Position numbers and translations under genes: made by a program
Origin: Polytrichum commune
Lineage: Eukaryota > Streptophyta > Polytrichopsida > Polytrichales > Polytrichaceae
Direction of reading: 5' to 3'
DNA length: 64,000 nucleotides
NCBI GenBank assembly: GCA_950295325.1
Contig: OX485806.1
Coordinates: 7,872,001-7,936,000, forward strand
Notes under the pieces: generated by a model
The model's database searches: none
Seen by the model: the letters and a program-made list of their open reading frames with translations, nothing else
Told to the model about the DNA's origin: nothing
In this document: in pieces, positions 22,700-34,819 of the stretch
How the letters are laid out: every line of letters begins with the position of its first letter
How positions within the stretch are numbered: position 1 is the stretch's first letter

Positions 22700-23110
22700 A
22701 GAATCTTCACCTTAACATGTGATTGTAACTTTTGCACCTTAGCTTCAATTCCAAAACATTTAGTGAATCTTGTGATTCACAATTGTTAACCTTCAAGCAA
22801 ATGAGAGGCCCAAATTGGGCATATCCATGCACAAAACCATGTATGTCACCTACGTATTTTCATTTTAAGTCAATTGTGTCAAAGTGGCCCTACCTAAAAT
22901 TAACTCATTCTTCAAATGCATTTTATTGAAGTTTACCTCCGTAATGTTATTGAACATTTAGATGTAGTTATACTACCTCACTTCTCTTAGATGGAAACTC
23001 ATACTTTCTTTTATTGATCATCAATGTCACATATGAGTATGTTTTATTTATCCCTAACATTAGATAATGTACCATATAAAGTTTCAAATCCCCAACTAAT
23101 TGATTGAATA
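22700..23110 (+). repeat. Dispersed repeat U, copy 1
   Basis: Diverged match to 39,480-39,900: TTTTGCACCTTAGCTTCAAT, GTCAAATGGGCC-like segments, ATCATCAA(T/A)GTCACAT, and a (GA)n tract at the end (23,115-23,150). It shares its first part with the adjacent tandem units at 23,200-23,780. Confidence 0.45.
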
Positions 23111-23199
23111 TATATATAAATAGAGAGAGAGAGAGAAAGAGAGAAAGAGATTTTTACATTGAACCCCCTACATGCTCATCCTTCAAAGGGTAACCAAAC

Positions 23200-23780
23200 A
23201 AGACAATTTATGATATGATCCATTGGTCGAAATTGTACGTGAAGTTGGAATTGTCCACAATAAGGCCACCTACCTACCTTAGTGAAACCACCTGGAGACG
23301 CAACTTGGTTCACTTGTGGAGCCTACCACAACATGAGAAAAAGAGATCCTTCACTTTGACCTCACCTAACTTTTGCACCTCAACTTTGTTCATAAAAATT
23401 TGAAATGACAAGTCTTTGTGACTCACAACCGCTAACTTAATGAGATGATTTCTTTCACAATCTAAGACTTAAATTACATGTGGAGTTTAAGGTGCCCACA
23501 ATAGGGCCACACATCTTAGCGAGATCATTGAGATGCACCTTCACACACTCATGAGACCTACCACAACATGAAAGGAAAAGGGGGGGGGGGGGGGGGGCAA
23601 CAACAACAACAACAATTCTACACTTCGACCCTTTGATAAATTTTGCACCTCAACTCCCATTCCTAAAACTTGAAATGACAAGTCTTTGTGATTTGCTGAC
23701 CGGATGAGACAATTCTCGATACAATCCAACGATCAACATTGCACGGGGAGTCCAAGGAGGTGCCCGCACCCTCGGCAACT
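23200..23780 (+). repeat. Diverged tandem units, ~260-bp period, with 18-G run
   Basis: Successive units share GAGACAATTTATGATA or AATTCTCGATACAATCCA, GGTGCCCACAATAGGGCCAC, CACTCATGAGACCTACCACA, CTTCGACC, TTTTGCACCTCAACT, AAATGACAAGTCTTTGTGA. An 18-G run (23,580-23,597) follows CATGAAAGGAAAAG in the second unit, in the place where the first unit has only AAAAAGAGA. A single related unit lies at 46,080-46,270. Confidence 0.7.
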
Positions 23781-24329
23781 TAGACGACTTTAAGAAATAT
23801 TCATAACGTATTTGATAAGGAAGGTTTTTATGTCGAGAAATGGCTTTACATTGCAGTCGCCCTAATTTATATTTAGCGCCCGGTATTGATTTGAATGTCG
23901 TTGTCTAGAAGTAGCGCCGCACTCCTTGGGGAGACCGACTCGGAGACGCAACCTCGTTCACTCGTGGAGCCTACCACGCCAACATGCAAGCCCACAACCG
24001 TAGAGAGCGGTGATTTGTGGAGGGCTATGACGAGTGACCGGCCACATTGAAGGCTTGTAGGGGAGGACCCCCTCACCTTCACCCTACAAGTGTACTTGCC
24101 GTGCCCCATCAATGCCCACAATTGCCTTGTCCACCGTCTCCTCTACCAATACAAACACCACCGCCACTACCCACATGGAAAGGAAAGGCCAACTTACGTC
24201 CGTAACAAACAAGATCACTCGATCTCCCCGTATCCCCACCCCCAAAAGGTAATCCGATTTCCGATGCTCGATGCTCGATGCTCTCGGGTATACATGTACC
24301 CGGCCAACGTACGGTGGTCGCAATGAATA
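23781..24329. other. Less AT-rich stretch, no supported gene
   Basis: Overlapping frames of 69-82 codons on both strands at 23,873-24,339, all unrecognised. The higher GC content explains the open frames on both strands. A short triplication of GATGCTC lies near 24,262-24,280. Confidence 0.4.
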
Positions 24330-24885
24330 CTACTTGCAAAGTTTGGTTGGATGGCCAAGTGAAATAGTTGTCGATCTATATCTTCTCCACCAACTTATGA
24401 TGACGGTAACTTGGGTGTGGGATTCACACTCGGAAATGAATACCCACATTATTGATGAGCAATCCTATTGGTTGAGATGAAATCTTGGATCGAACCCAAG
24501 GAGCTTCCATTAGGGTTCAAGTCGAAAGTATGAGAGAAAGTTATATGAGGTGACATTAATGTGGCACCACTTTCCTGCCGAATTCCAAAAGTGATCAATT
24601 TCGAATGCTTGATGTTTGTAGGTATGTACGCAATGCACAACTATGGCAATGAATACGAAAATTAGTTGGATGCCCAATGAAATAGTTGTTGATCTTTATT
24701 GTACGTCAACTTATTTGATGTGGGAGGTACTCTAGGAATTGAACGCCAACATTATCGAGCAATCCAACTAGTCGAGATAAATTCTTTGAACCCAAAGACT
24801 TTGTGTTAGGGATCAAGCCCAAAGTATGAGGAAACAATTATATGAGATGGCGTTGTTGTCGCAACACTGTTCTACCAAATCTTGT
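24330..24885 (+). repeat. Two-unit diverged tandem duplication, ~310 bp
   Basis: Unit 1 (24,325-24,580) and unit 2 (24,640-24,885) share CAATGAATAC, AGTTGGATG(G/C)CCAA, GAAATAGTTGT(C/T)GATCT, ACATTAT, GAGCAATCC, GTCGAGAT or GTTGAGAT, GAACCCAA, AAGTATGAG and TTATATGAG(G/A)TG. The open frame at 24,271-24,480 covers one unit only and is not conserved. Confidence 0.7.
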
Positions 24886-26780
24886 TGGTCTTAATGCAAG
24901 AAGGTACTCCTCCAAGTTTCAGACGATCATCTTGAAGCCCTGCTTCCAATCTTGAGTTGTTGTGGAAGAGAACAAGTTGTAAGTGATAGTATTGTAAGTG
25001 CACCTTGATCGCCAACTCACAACATTCAACATCAGAGATCCATGTTGTACGTTATAATATTTCTATTGGGTTGGAAATAATGTGCATTTAATAAATTCCA
25101 CCATAAGGGAGGTGGTGGATAAATTATGTCACATGGGGGCATGACAAGTGCAACAAGAGTTGCAAAGTCTTTTCATTTTTGATGGTACACACATGTGGTC
25201 TACACTTTAGGATTGCTCAAAGTCACACTATGCCTCTACTTATTTCTTATTGATTATTTCATTCTTAGCTCATCAATTACTTATTATAGCCATTTCTTAA
25301 GAAAGAGACAGTTTCATATTTATTATATTTTGCTAATGAGGTCCTCTCATTTAAGAAATAAGTCAATACTAGGGTGTATATACAGTCAAGTACGTCATAT
25401 AACACAACGTACAATCATATGAGACATATTGTTATTTTGAGGGCTCAAGCTTTGAGATGTCAAACTTTGTTGCACCTAATTATTTGGTTCTTTAGGATCC
25501 TTACCCTAAAGTTTGATTAAAAAAATATGATCAAGGTAAGGAGAACAGTCTCTGAACCATACAAAGCTATTGACTTTTCCTATGTAATCCCGTCAAAGAT
25601 AAGCATCAATCACCATTCGAGAATATAGTATTAGAGAGTCTCAAGCCTTTCTTTCGATTGGACCATCCAGTCGACACTAGCCTCTGTCTCCACAGAGACT
25701 ATCACACACTCCACCGTTCTAGGGAACCAGCCGGTTCGACACCACCCTGATGTACTGTACATTTAGTCGCATTAACCTTTTGGCTTCCCGGACCTTTTAA
25801 ACTCGAAATCCTTTCGTATTCTATCATTTCGCTCGCGTCGGTGCATAGTAGAACACGGTCGTTCATTTAGGTTTTGTTTATTGGGTCTTTTAGGATCGCG
25901 GGCCTTTATGGATAGCTTGGCAAGTTGGGTCAGAAGAATTATTTGAAGCTTGCTTGAAATGTGGCTCGTTTAGGGGAGGGTGGGGGAGGAATCGGTTTCA
26001 TTCAGTTGGATAACTCTACAGTCAATGTAGTGGGTATATAAATTAGTTGCAACAGTAGTGTCACGAGGACTCGGAAGTTGAATCCCTTTGACTACGATGA
26101 GCGTTGAATTCCTTTGACTAACATCGCCCCCCCCCCCCCCCCCCCTAACTTTGCTCGCAAACAATGCTATATAAGTTCAAAATGAATGCCATGCTTGTGG
26201 TTTATATTATTATCATCAATCCCACATTGAATTATGAGACCATGGGAAGCTTGAACAGAGCTATTGACTTTCCAGAACATGCGGTCACGTGTATAAGAAA
26301 CCTCACATGCATGTCTTTCAGATCTGTGATTCATTAGTTCCAAAAATTCTTGTAGAGTTCATAGATAACTAGTGGAATCTTGGGGCCACTCCCTTGATGA
26401 GGGTGTAGAAATTGTAACCGGTCGTCATGTTCAAATCTCCTCCTTGATGTAAGCGCATAACCCTACTCAGCCATAGTAAGGGTTTTCCTACATCATCAGG
26501 CAGACACTGTAGCGTAGAGTGTCAAACTGGGCGAGATGATGTTATTATACTTCTAGGGTTTTCTTGGCGCACCCAACATTAGGTACTATGTGTTGACTAA
26601 TGATCGATTAAGGGGTTCTGTTAAAGCTTTACGAAATCGTCATCTTGGATTGGAGTTGGAAATGAATGTTTCTACATAATGGAAGAGGGACCAACCTTGA
26701 ATACAAGCTCCCCAAGGATAGGCACATGTGATGTTCAAATATTCTTTTACCCTGGCTTAGTGATCTTTGCTTCGAAACTA
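24886..26780. other. Intergenic, no supported gene
   Basis: Contains a 19-C run at 26,127-26,145. The segment 26,655-26,770 (GAGGGACCAACCTTGA, AAGCTCC, GATAGGC) is a diverged match to 41,840-41,935, so both belong to an undefined dispersed repeat. Confidence 0.45.
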
Positions 26781-27142
26781 CACTAAATAGTCTTATTAAA
26801 TGTAAGCCGCAATAATTTTCTTGAGCTTGTGCAAATTCTCATATTGAAAATCAATGTGGGCCACATTATTTTTTCAACCCATGCTACATTTCTAATAGAA
26901 AATTAGCATGAGCCACACAATAATTCTTTATTAGACAATTTACACATGTGATTATGTTATCTTGTGCTGCTTTTGCTTTATAAATAATAATCAATGTGCT
27001 GGCCGGAAGTCTTCATGAAGATTTAGGGGAATACCCGGGGTCTTCTACCCACATTAATTCCATCTTGACTAGATAATTAGCGTGGCCCACGCTAATTATT
27101 TCTACACTAATTTTTTACCCACACTAATAGGGATATTTAGTG
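26781..27142. mobile_element. CACTAAATA-ended TA-flanked MITE, copy M6
   Basis: 362 bp. Left end CACTAAATAGTCTTATTAAA, preceded by TA at 26,779-26,780. Right end GGGATATTTAGTG, followed by TG rather than TA (one change). Internal inverted segments ATTAGCGTGGCCCACGCTAAT and AATGTGGGCCACATTATT recur in the copy at 31,656-31,806. Confidence 0.65.
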
Positions 27143-28444
27143 TGGCAAATTTGAAAATGCATGACCTTCACATGTGTAACTTATGAGTTTAAGAGAAATT
27201 GATGCCCTTTGTTGACTAAGAAAATATCAACTTGGCACCGACACATTGATAGACTCCACTATAATGATTTGGTGACCATTTTTCTTAGTTTTATGCACGA
27301 TGTCAAAAGGTGAGTTTATGTATAACTCACTTGTTACGATACTTTCTTGGGATCTCTCTAGGTGCTTAATGACTTTGACGTATTGATTATTGTTGTCCTT
27401 TTTTTTATCCACAAAAAATGATCATGTCAAGACAAATTTAGTGCAAAAGCTCTATAGTATCAAAGGTTTTGAAACCCTCAAGCTAGAAGTTTTCAGGGAT
27501 CTTTCTCCCTTGAATCATACTCCAAGTGTGTGAAAGATGTGGAAATCAACTTGGTATGCTCTCACCGAGGATGTCTTCGCATGATTACTTTACAAGGTAC
27601 ACATTCTATCTCCTTCAATATTCTAGTGTTCAATTTAATTTTAATAAAACATTTTAAACTTATACACATCTATCCTTTTATAGCGTAAAAATACCTTTCG
27701 TAATTGAGGAGGAATCTTGTGAGTACAACAAGAAACCCCATTTGAATCAAGAACGGTGAAAAGTCTGTGGGATGCCATGCAAAATGCAACCAAGAATGTT
27801 ATAACATCAATTCATAGAAAAGAGCTTAAAGAAATGTATAGCCATTATAAATTCAACTAATGGTGTGAAGTTCATGAATGACGTGAGTTGTTGTGTTTCT
27901 TCAATCATGTGTTTTTGTGTACCTCTAATGAATTGTTAACATTGCCCATACACAGAGCATTTCATATTTGGAGTTCATACATAGCCAAAAATGAAGGTGG
28001 AGAAGCATTTGTGAAAGATTTCAAAAGCATGAAAATGCCATGAAGGAGAAGGTTTGCTGGCAAATACAAATCCTTAGACCTTCTGATTACGACGGAAAAT
28101 CTCGCATATGCTTTGGACATAAGCATTTTGACCAATTTCCAATAGTCATAATGCAATTACAAAATCTAGTCCAATCAAGAAAGCTTTGGCAAAGGCATTG
28201 CTATCAAATGAGTAATATATAGACAATTTATTATTTGGTCTCTCACATAACTTTTAAGCCTAGAATCTCACATTGTACTTTAAGTGTGGATTGTTTCTTA
28301 CAAACAATATCTCCCTTATTTATATCCAATTCTGAACTCTTTCTTTACATGGATTGACAAATCTAGTGGTCTTGACATTTTTACCACAATTCAACTAAAA
28401 ATATGGAATTGTATCACTTTGAGGTGTTGCCCATGGTTATTTGA
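27143..28444. other. Intergenic with weak coding-like traces
   Basis: Short plus-strand frames look protein-like but cannot be joined: 27,750-27,855 (SRTVKSLWDAMQNATKNV) and 28,040-28,222 (RPSDYDGKSRICFGHKHFDQ). They may be worn exons of the unit described at 28,445-30,749, or chance. Confidence 0.25.
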
Positions 28445-29362
28445 TTGTCTTCTTCCGCTTCATTCGGCCAAGGAAGAAGATATCATGAAACATACAAACT
28501 AATAGAGTTGCATCCATATGATTCTGACATGATAGACAATGAGGATGGTATCGTAGTAGCAGTGGCCAAATTGGTTGGGAAAGAAAACTGTAAACATGGC
28601 ACAAAGAAAGTGTTTCAACTAACACATGCCTTTCATGTTGATATCGTTGAACCCACTCCTGGTCTATCTTCACAGAATGTATCCATGCCCCCCCCCCCCC
28701 CCCGCCTCCCCCAAATTTCCCGTTCTTTGTGCTCTTAACAAGTGCCCAAAATCATTGTGAGTAGTGCCTCACAATCATGCCTAGATTCTTCAGTCTTATT
28801 GGAGAAAACTTCAACACCCATGATGACGGAGAATGGTGTTGATGAGAACCCCTCAATTGAAAACATGTGATTTTGTGCATAAGGTAAGTATATTGGATAG
28901 TGAAATGCTTTCTATATTTCACTCATTTCATTACTTACCAATTAGATTTTTTTAAGTTTGTTTTTAACTTTGATTTTTTTTTCCGGTGGGTTTCAAGCAA
29001 AAAAAAATGTCTTCGTAGACTTGCACATTTTGAGGATTGGATCTAATCATTGTAGATTTGCCAAAAGGACTTTTTGTGTTTCATTGCCTCTAAATACCAT
29101 CCCTGATTGGAACATTCATATGAGGAAGAACCCTAGGTTTTGTTGAATTTGCTTATGCTCATGCTTATGCTTATGCTTGTCTCACTAATGATTGCCCCTT
29201 ACTTCTATATGTCCCTAAACGGAAAGATGTTAGGGACAATGTGAGGACATTCACCCCGGGGGGTGGATTCTTCATTGGAAACCAAAATGACGTGTGTGGG
29301 TGACTATGAATTAAAACCCCCTATATATGATACAATTATAGATAAAAATAATTATATATAAT

Positions 29363-29367
<5 letters not shown>

Positions 29368-29401
<34 letters not shown>
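29368..29401. repeat. (CA)n microsatellite
   Basis: About 17 CA units directly after a TA-rich stretch (ATTATATATAATTATA). Confidence 0.95.
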
Positions 29402-29404
<3 letters not shown>

Positions 29405-29464
29405 CATCAGGCTAGAAAATGGACTCATGTATTCATACTAACCTTTTCAATTTAATGACCCTAA

Positions 29465-29705
29465 AGCACATGTAATTTGGATGAAATAAGGGAAGTTGGA
29501 TGAAACTAGCACATGCAATGTCAATTTCCTCTAAATATGAAGGGCCCCTTAAATGTTTAGAATTCTTAATAGCCTTTTTAAATGTACACACTAGAGAGGA
29601 AATAATACCTCCCCCTTAAATATATACATAATATGTACACTAATGCCTTAAATAATACCCCTTCCTACACTCAAGTTAGTTCATACATGGTATGAAGATT
29701 CTACC
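29465..29705 (+). repeat. Dispersed repeat R, copy R3
   Basis: Shares TAGCCTTTTTAAATGTACAC, ACTAGAGAGGAAATAATACC, ATGTACACTAATGCC and CCCCTTCCTACACTCA with R1 and R2. It overlaps the span of the proposed decayed gene at 28,445-30,749 and would sit in an intron. Confidence 0.6.
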
Positions 29706-30749
29706 CCCTCGGACATTCATGGCCTCCTATGATATTGTGTTTGGAAAAGATTGGTGGGGTTTCAACAAGTTGGCATTGCATTCATTGTTTCACACATCTT
29801 TCATGGTACTAGTAATACACTATAATCCTTTGCTACTTGATTTCTCCCTCTTCATTGTGTTGAATTGGATTTTGCCAACCACCACTCAACGTTTAATTTA
29901 TTGTACAAAGTCTTGATTGCATCATGATTTTTTTGGCATTCAACATCCAAGTCAGATTTTGCTTTTGAAAAGAAAAGGTACCTGGGCCGAGGTGGATGTG
30001 AAAGCCATGGACGTGTACTTTAGTTTCACATATGCAAGCACGCAACTTGTAGACAGGAAGGAAAGTGCCATGGAGAGGTGGTAGAGAGAAACACTCTCAA
30101 TTGATACAAATCATAGTTGGGGCTTTAACAACACCAAGATCGGTTGTCCTTGATGCTTATGCATATACATGTTGGTATTTCTTTATAGTGTCAATGTGTT
30201 TCAAGCTTAATGTATTTCCCTTTAATAGTGTAACTTTTGTTTATCGCAAATTTATTGACCTTTCAATGCTTCTTTGGCATGTGCATCTTAAATTTATGCT
30301 TGGAGACATAATGGCCACCATCCAGTCACTAACGAGAAAGACTTTGCATTCTTTGATGTGATCCTATTACCATTGTGTGATAGAATACAAACTCCTAGTT
30401 CAAGTGGATTTCTGGCATTGTCACTTCCATCAATTCCAACAAAGACTCAATGAAAGAGGTGGCAAGAAAACATCAATTGAATACGTGAGTTCATCATTTT
30501 TCCTTATACTTTGTCTACTTTAGATCCATATCTTGAGTGGTGTGCACTTGAAGACTAACCTTTATGGTTTAGGTTTCACAAAATAATGAAAAGCATGATT
30601 TCTCCTCCGAGTTTTATAGATATGCGGAGAGTGCAACTCAAATCATGGTAGAGTTAGTGGCGCCGGTTCCTCGCTGTAGGTATAAACAAAATGTTCATCA
30701 CCTATATATAGATGGAGAGGCATATGAGTGCAATGATCTTGTTGATTAG

Positions 30750-31655
30750 ACTAAACCAATTTATCACTACTTTATGGCCACTTTACTTGAGTGTGTGTGA
30801 TATGGTTTGATTTTACATTATCATTAATTATAAAATGGGTATTGTGTTGTGTTTGTAATCGACGTTTTCACCATTGTCTTCACCATATGTTCAAACAACT
30901 TCTTTGTTCAAATTTTAATACAATCAAAGTGCTAAAATGCTACGACTTCAAGGTACACATGGCATTTTAAGTACCATTTCATGCCATGCGTACAACATGT
31001 GTTAGCAAATAAATTCTCTTGGGTTCATTCTTTACCCATATTTGCATGACCACTTTGGTGTTTAGTAATTTGACACTATCCATTTTGTTGCTATATATCC
31101 ATGGTTCTAGGACAATAGTGCGTGTACTACAAAAAAACAAAAATTTCTCATTGCTTATAACTTATTGCTTTCCGCTCATATGATACCCCTCCCCTATCTC
31201 CCCCGTCAATTACCCTGGTATCGATATAGTACCACCCAAATAATATTCAGATTTATACCAAACATTCTTTCATCTTGTGATACCCACCAAAGACCAACTT
31301 TTATATGAACTAGGTGGGTTCTTTGATACCATTATTGTGTATTGATGCCATGCATCCACCTTTATACCAATTTAATATTGGTAAACACCTCTTTGTGAAT
31401 GTCTTTCAATTTGCCCCACTTGATGGCTTCATTCAAAGCATGACAATGTCTTTTGTGGATGCTATTACTAAGCGGGTAAAATTTAATGACAACTACCATG
31501 GAGAGGGCAAAAATGTAGGGAAACATTGTATAGTGCAAATATTTTTATTTATACTAAATTTCAAAAACCCTAACAGTATAGTAGAACGAATTAAAACGAA
31601 TGTAAAATGTGCTTGAGAGGGACATGGTTTACCACACTCCCTCCTCCCGCTGGTA
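30750..31655. other. Intergenic, no gene seen
   Basis: AT-rich; the 100-codon frame at 31,314-31,616 is unrecognised and not supported. Confidence 0.5.
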
Positions 31656-31806
31656 CACTAAATAGATCTATTAATGACCCACGCTAATTTTCTACTAAAA
31701 ATTTAGTGTGGGTTGAGAATTAATGTGGCCCACATTATTTCTTGTTATGAGAATTAGCGTGGCTCTAGATTTTTGATGTGACCCACAATAATAAGACTAT
31801 TTGATG
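31656..31806. mobile_element. CACTAAATA-ended TA-flanked MITE, copy M7
   Basis: 151 bp between TA dinucleotides (31,654-31,655 and 31,807-31,808). Left CACTAAATAGATCTATTAATG; right, in reverse complement, CATCAAATAGTCTTATTATTG. Internal AATGTGGCCCACATTATT is shared with M6, of which it looks like a deletion form. Confidence 0.7.
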
Positions 31807-31919
31807 TATTTACCATGAACCAAAACCCAATGATTTATATGTGCATTTGACATGAGCTTGGAAATGCCCATGGTCTACCTTGTGTTGAAAAGATGTTTCC
31901 CTTAATTTATACGTTGGAA

Positions 31920-32600
31920 TACAACAATCACTTTTATACAAGTCAATGCACGTTAAGGAGGTAAAAATATAAGTCAATCTCTATGCCACATGAAGTACTC
32001 ACATCTCTCTAGAGACATATTGATAGTTTAATCACTTCAAGTTCATTGGCTTGTGCCTTTCCACGTATGATGTATATGATGTATATGATGAGTATAATGT
32101 AGGCTTGTGCCTTTCCACGTATCTATGATATATATTATTTCACCCAAGTCCAAAAGGTAGCATTTCCTACTTAAGTTTGTGACACGTGTGTTATAAAAGT
32201 TGCATGTCCATTGACACACAAATTTAAGTGTCGAGTGCCACATGACACGCAAGATGAAAAATTTCACGTCAAATGATTCAACACCTGCCAAGAAGAAACA
32301 TATACGAGAGTTGTTTGTTGCCGCTTTTGTTGTCTTCAACTTTTGTGCTTATTTTCACATTAAAGTCAATGCACGTTACGTAGGTAAATTAATAAGTTAG
32401 TCCCTATGCCACATGAAGTGGCTCGCATCTCAAGAGACATGTTGAAATCTCTTCAAGATCATATTATGCGGGTTCATAGTACTACCTTTCCACAAACCTA
32501 TGATATATCTTATTTCCACCAATCTAAACGTTAACACCACCGACTTGAAATTTTGTGACACACATGAAAAGAAAGTTACATCAAGTTAATTTTGAAGCCA
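31920..32600 (+). repeat. Two-unit diverged tandem duplication, ~410 bp
   Basis: Unit 1 (about 31,935-32,340) and unit 2 (about 32,360-32,580) share AGTCAATGCACGTTA, CTATGCCACATGAAGT, AGAGACAT(A/G)TTGA, CTTTCCAC, CTATGATATAT and TTTGTGACAC. Unit 1 also has an internal repeat of CTTGTGCCTTTCCACGTAT separated by GATGTATAT copies (32,051-32,122). Confidence 0.65.
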
Positions 32601-33263
32601 AAAGTTGGCCTGAACGCTTTACCAATGTCTAGAGTTTGTCATAACCGCTCATTTCAACCACTCATTCCTCATCATTTCAGCACTCAAAACTAGGACATAT
32701 GTCATGGTACTATTGGTTCCAACATGATCAAATTTTAGCCCAGTTTGATCAAAATTCTAGTACCCTAAAGATTGTCGATGGGGTCTTGATCTGGATTAGG
32801 TGGTTTGAGTATATTGTGACAAGAATTCTGACAACTGTCATAGCCAAGCATTAGAATTTAAATGAGTGTGTGATGGTTAACATATAGATCAACTATGTGT
32901 TACCCTAACTTTACCGCTTCAAAATTTGTAGCAACTCCCATATTCATGAAAACAAATTTGATTCATTTATTATTTTTTCTACATTCTCCTTAGAATTTGT
33001 CTCTCTTCACAAGAAACTTTTTCCCTCCTTGTTGTTACTCCTCCTAACCATATGCAATCTCTCTTATTTTTACCGGTCACAGATGCCTCAACCTTAATCA
33101 CGTTTCACACCACTTGGGATCACTTCTGGATGCCATTGAGGTAACCGTTTTGTGTGCATTCATATGCAGAGTGGAACACTGTGTTGCTCAAATCAAGGAA
33201 ACTTTACTATACAAGCAGGGGCTTGACTTTACTCCTCATTTTGGAAGAAACGTAACTAACCAG
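32601..33263. other. Intergenic, no gene seen
   Basis: AT-rich, no supported frame or bounded repeat. Confidence 0.5.
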
Positions 33264-33490
33264 TGCGCGGGAAGTTTTTGAGCATAGTCGGTCAAGATCC
33301 TTGTGATTCTAAATCCAACCGGTTACATGTTGACATCTTCCGGTTTTGCTTTCATTCATTTGAGGTATATTCCATAGATTCCTCTTAAAACGATGGCTAA
33401 TTCTCCTGAAGTCTCCAACTTCAACCCGTTATTTCTCAAACTCAACCGGTTCATCGGTAACTAACCGCCGGTTCTTCCCGGACACAGTAA
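33264..33490 (+). repeat. CCGGTT-rich repeat C2, single unit
   Basis: Full-length single-unit relative of the array at 13.6-14.3 kb. It starts CCAGTGCGCGGGAAG and holds AATCCAACCGGTTACATGTT, ATCTTCCGGTTTTGC, CTCAACCGGTTCATC and AACCGCCGGTTCTTCCCGG. It has one copy of the ~150-bp segment that is repeated four times in C1, so it is the better guide to the ancestral form. Confidence 0.8.
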
Positions 33491-34524
33491 CTAACCATTT
33501 ACAAGGGATGAAAAAAATCCACCAAACAACTTACTCACCGTCCTCATCATCACTTGCTCTAGTCGTCCATCTCTCAAAAACATGGCACGAATTCTATGGC
33601 CACTCGTTCGTTCTTTCTTTCTTTGTGGGCCGAATCAGCACAGGTTCACCGTTCACTGTTCCCCGTATGCCTACCTCACTTATGCCCCCTCCCCACCTGA
33701 CTTTAGCGAAGCCTAAAAGTTGGTCCTAAAAACACGGCCTCCACACCATTGACGTTAATTATCGAGTGCCGAGCCTAGTTGGCAAATGATCTGGCGTGGC
33801 TTAAAAGTGGAGGTTTTAAGCCCCAAGCACCGACCCCTCCCATCGGTACCTAGCTAGACATGAGGCAAGAATACACGACTTCTAAAAGTGTCGCCCCCTG
33901 CCCTTGTGATTGGTTGCTTTTCAGTCTTAGCACGAGGAGCTCCGTTAACAAAAACCGATGGTCAGATAGATGAGCAGTAAGACATTTGGGCATGGGACAA
34001 AAACTACCCAACATTCATTAGTTGGTAGATAAAACCATGAACATGTGTGACACCTACTTGAAAATCTCCGGAGCAAGTTCTTGCAGGTGCATTGGGATAG
34101 GCGGATGCCTCCCCTATACCCGAGGGAGCTTTACCCGGGTTTCAGGAAAAACTTTGGTTACTATTTGGTAAAGTCAGGTGAGGAGAGGGCATTACAAGAG
34201 CAGAGCTGATGCTGCTGCTGCTGCTCCGCCCGTGTCTCTACCTCATAAATGCAACTGTGCTGGTGTGCGTGCAAAGTTGGGTGGCTGGGACGATTCGATT
34301 CGATGCAGGCCGGCCGGCCAGCCAGCGAGTGAGTGGCATGGGGTGGAGGCAGGCTTGTGTTATTACTATTACTCTAGTTTTTCTTATGATGTTCCTTCAC
34401 TCAGAGGCAAGCCTAATAAACAAGATACACACACACACGCACCACTTGTATATACAGTAAGTTATATGCAAGGTGCATGGGTGGTTTTAGGTGGATGTCG
34501 AATGAGTGCCAAGCTTATGATGTG
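33491..34524. other. Less AT-rich stretch, no supported gene
   Basis: Holds a (GCT)n run near 34,208-34,226, a GGCC-rich palindromic patch near 34,308-34,325 and a (CA)n run at 34,430-34,440. The 124-codon plus frame (34,178-34,552) is driven by the GCT run (poly-Ala) and low-complexity Tyr and Ser runs, and is not convincing. Composition differs from the AT-rich surroundings, so a decayed promoter or first exon is possible. Confidence 0.35.
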
Positions 34525-34734
34525 TCAGGCCGTTGACTGGGGATGGCCTTGAATGCGAGCCGGATAAACGGCAGCCGTGGTAATCTGTGTCTGCTGGGGA
34601 GCCGTATGCTTAATGATGGCCCTCGCCTCCTCCTTCCTCTTCTTCTTCCTCTTCTTCTTCTTCTCTTGTCCATCTTTGCATACTAGGCGTCTGGTAGGCT
34701 GGGCCGCCTCTTTATTACGGGCTTGGAGTCTTCG
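34525..34734 (-). other. Coding-like basic frame, possible exon
   Basis: A minus-strand frame of 70 codons without a start reads RNKEAAQPTRRLVCKDGQ, then a Lys/Arg-rich run from a (CTT)n tract (plus strand 34,637-34,668), then EEARAIIKHTAPQQTQ and ITTAAVYPARIQGHPQSTA before TGA at 34,525. The composition on both sides of the microsatellite is protein-like. No family is recognised. It could be a terminal exon of a nuclear-type basic protein or chance. Confidence 0.22.
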
Positions 34735-34819
34735 TTAAGTACAACGAGGCTTCGCTTCCACTATCTTATTGTGGCGGTTGCCTGGAACCTTGCGTCACAG
34801 GCGGAGATGGAGCCAGAGC

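Larger units (their letters stand above)
28445..30749 (+). pseudogene. Possible decayed multi-exon gene, unrecognised
   Basis: Plus-strand pieces in order: 28,445-28,870, open except for one TAA at about 28,737 beside a 16-C run (LIELHPYDSDMIDNEDG and later VSSASQSCLDSSVLLEKTS), with GTAAGTA after CATAAG at about 28,883. Then 29,975-30,083 (RKGTWAEVDVKAMDVYFSF), 30,315-30,440 (NEKDFAFFDVILLPLCDRIQ) and 30,440-30,484, ending before GTGAGT. Last, 30,573-30,749, after TTTAG (NNEKHDFSSEFYRYAESATQ), ends at TAG. The splice-like boundaries are suggestive. No family is recognised, and frames of 40-80 codons are common by chance. A captured or domesticated-transposon gene in decay is one reading. Confidence 0.25.

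Noticed and set aside
24480-24515. tRNA B-box-like GGGTTCGATCC on the minus strand
   Set aside because: No A box or tRNA fold is visible at a suitable distance; the tandem partner at about 24,790 has lost the match.
34178-34552. 124-codon plus-strand frame with poly-Ala
   Set aside because: The open frame is caused by a (GCT)n run and other low-complexity stretches; no protein motif.
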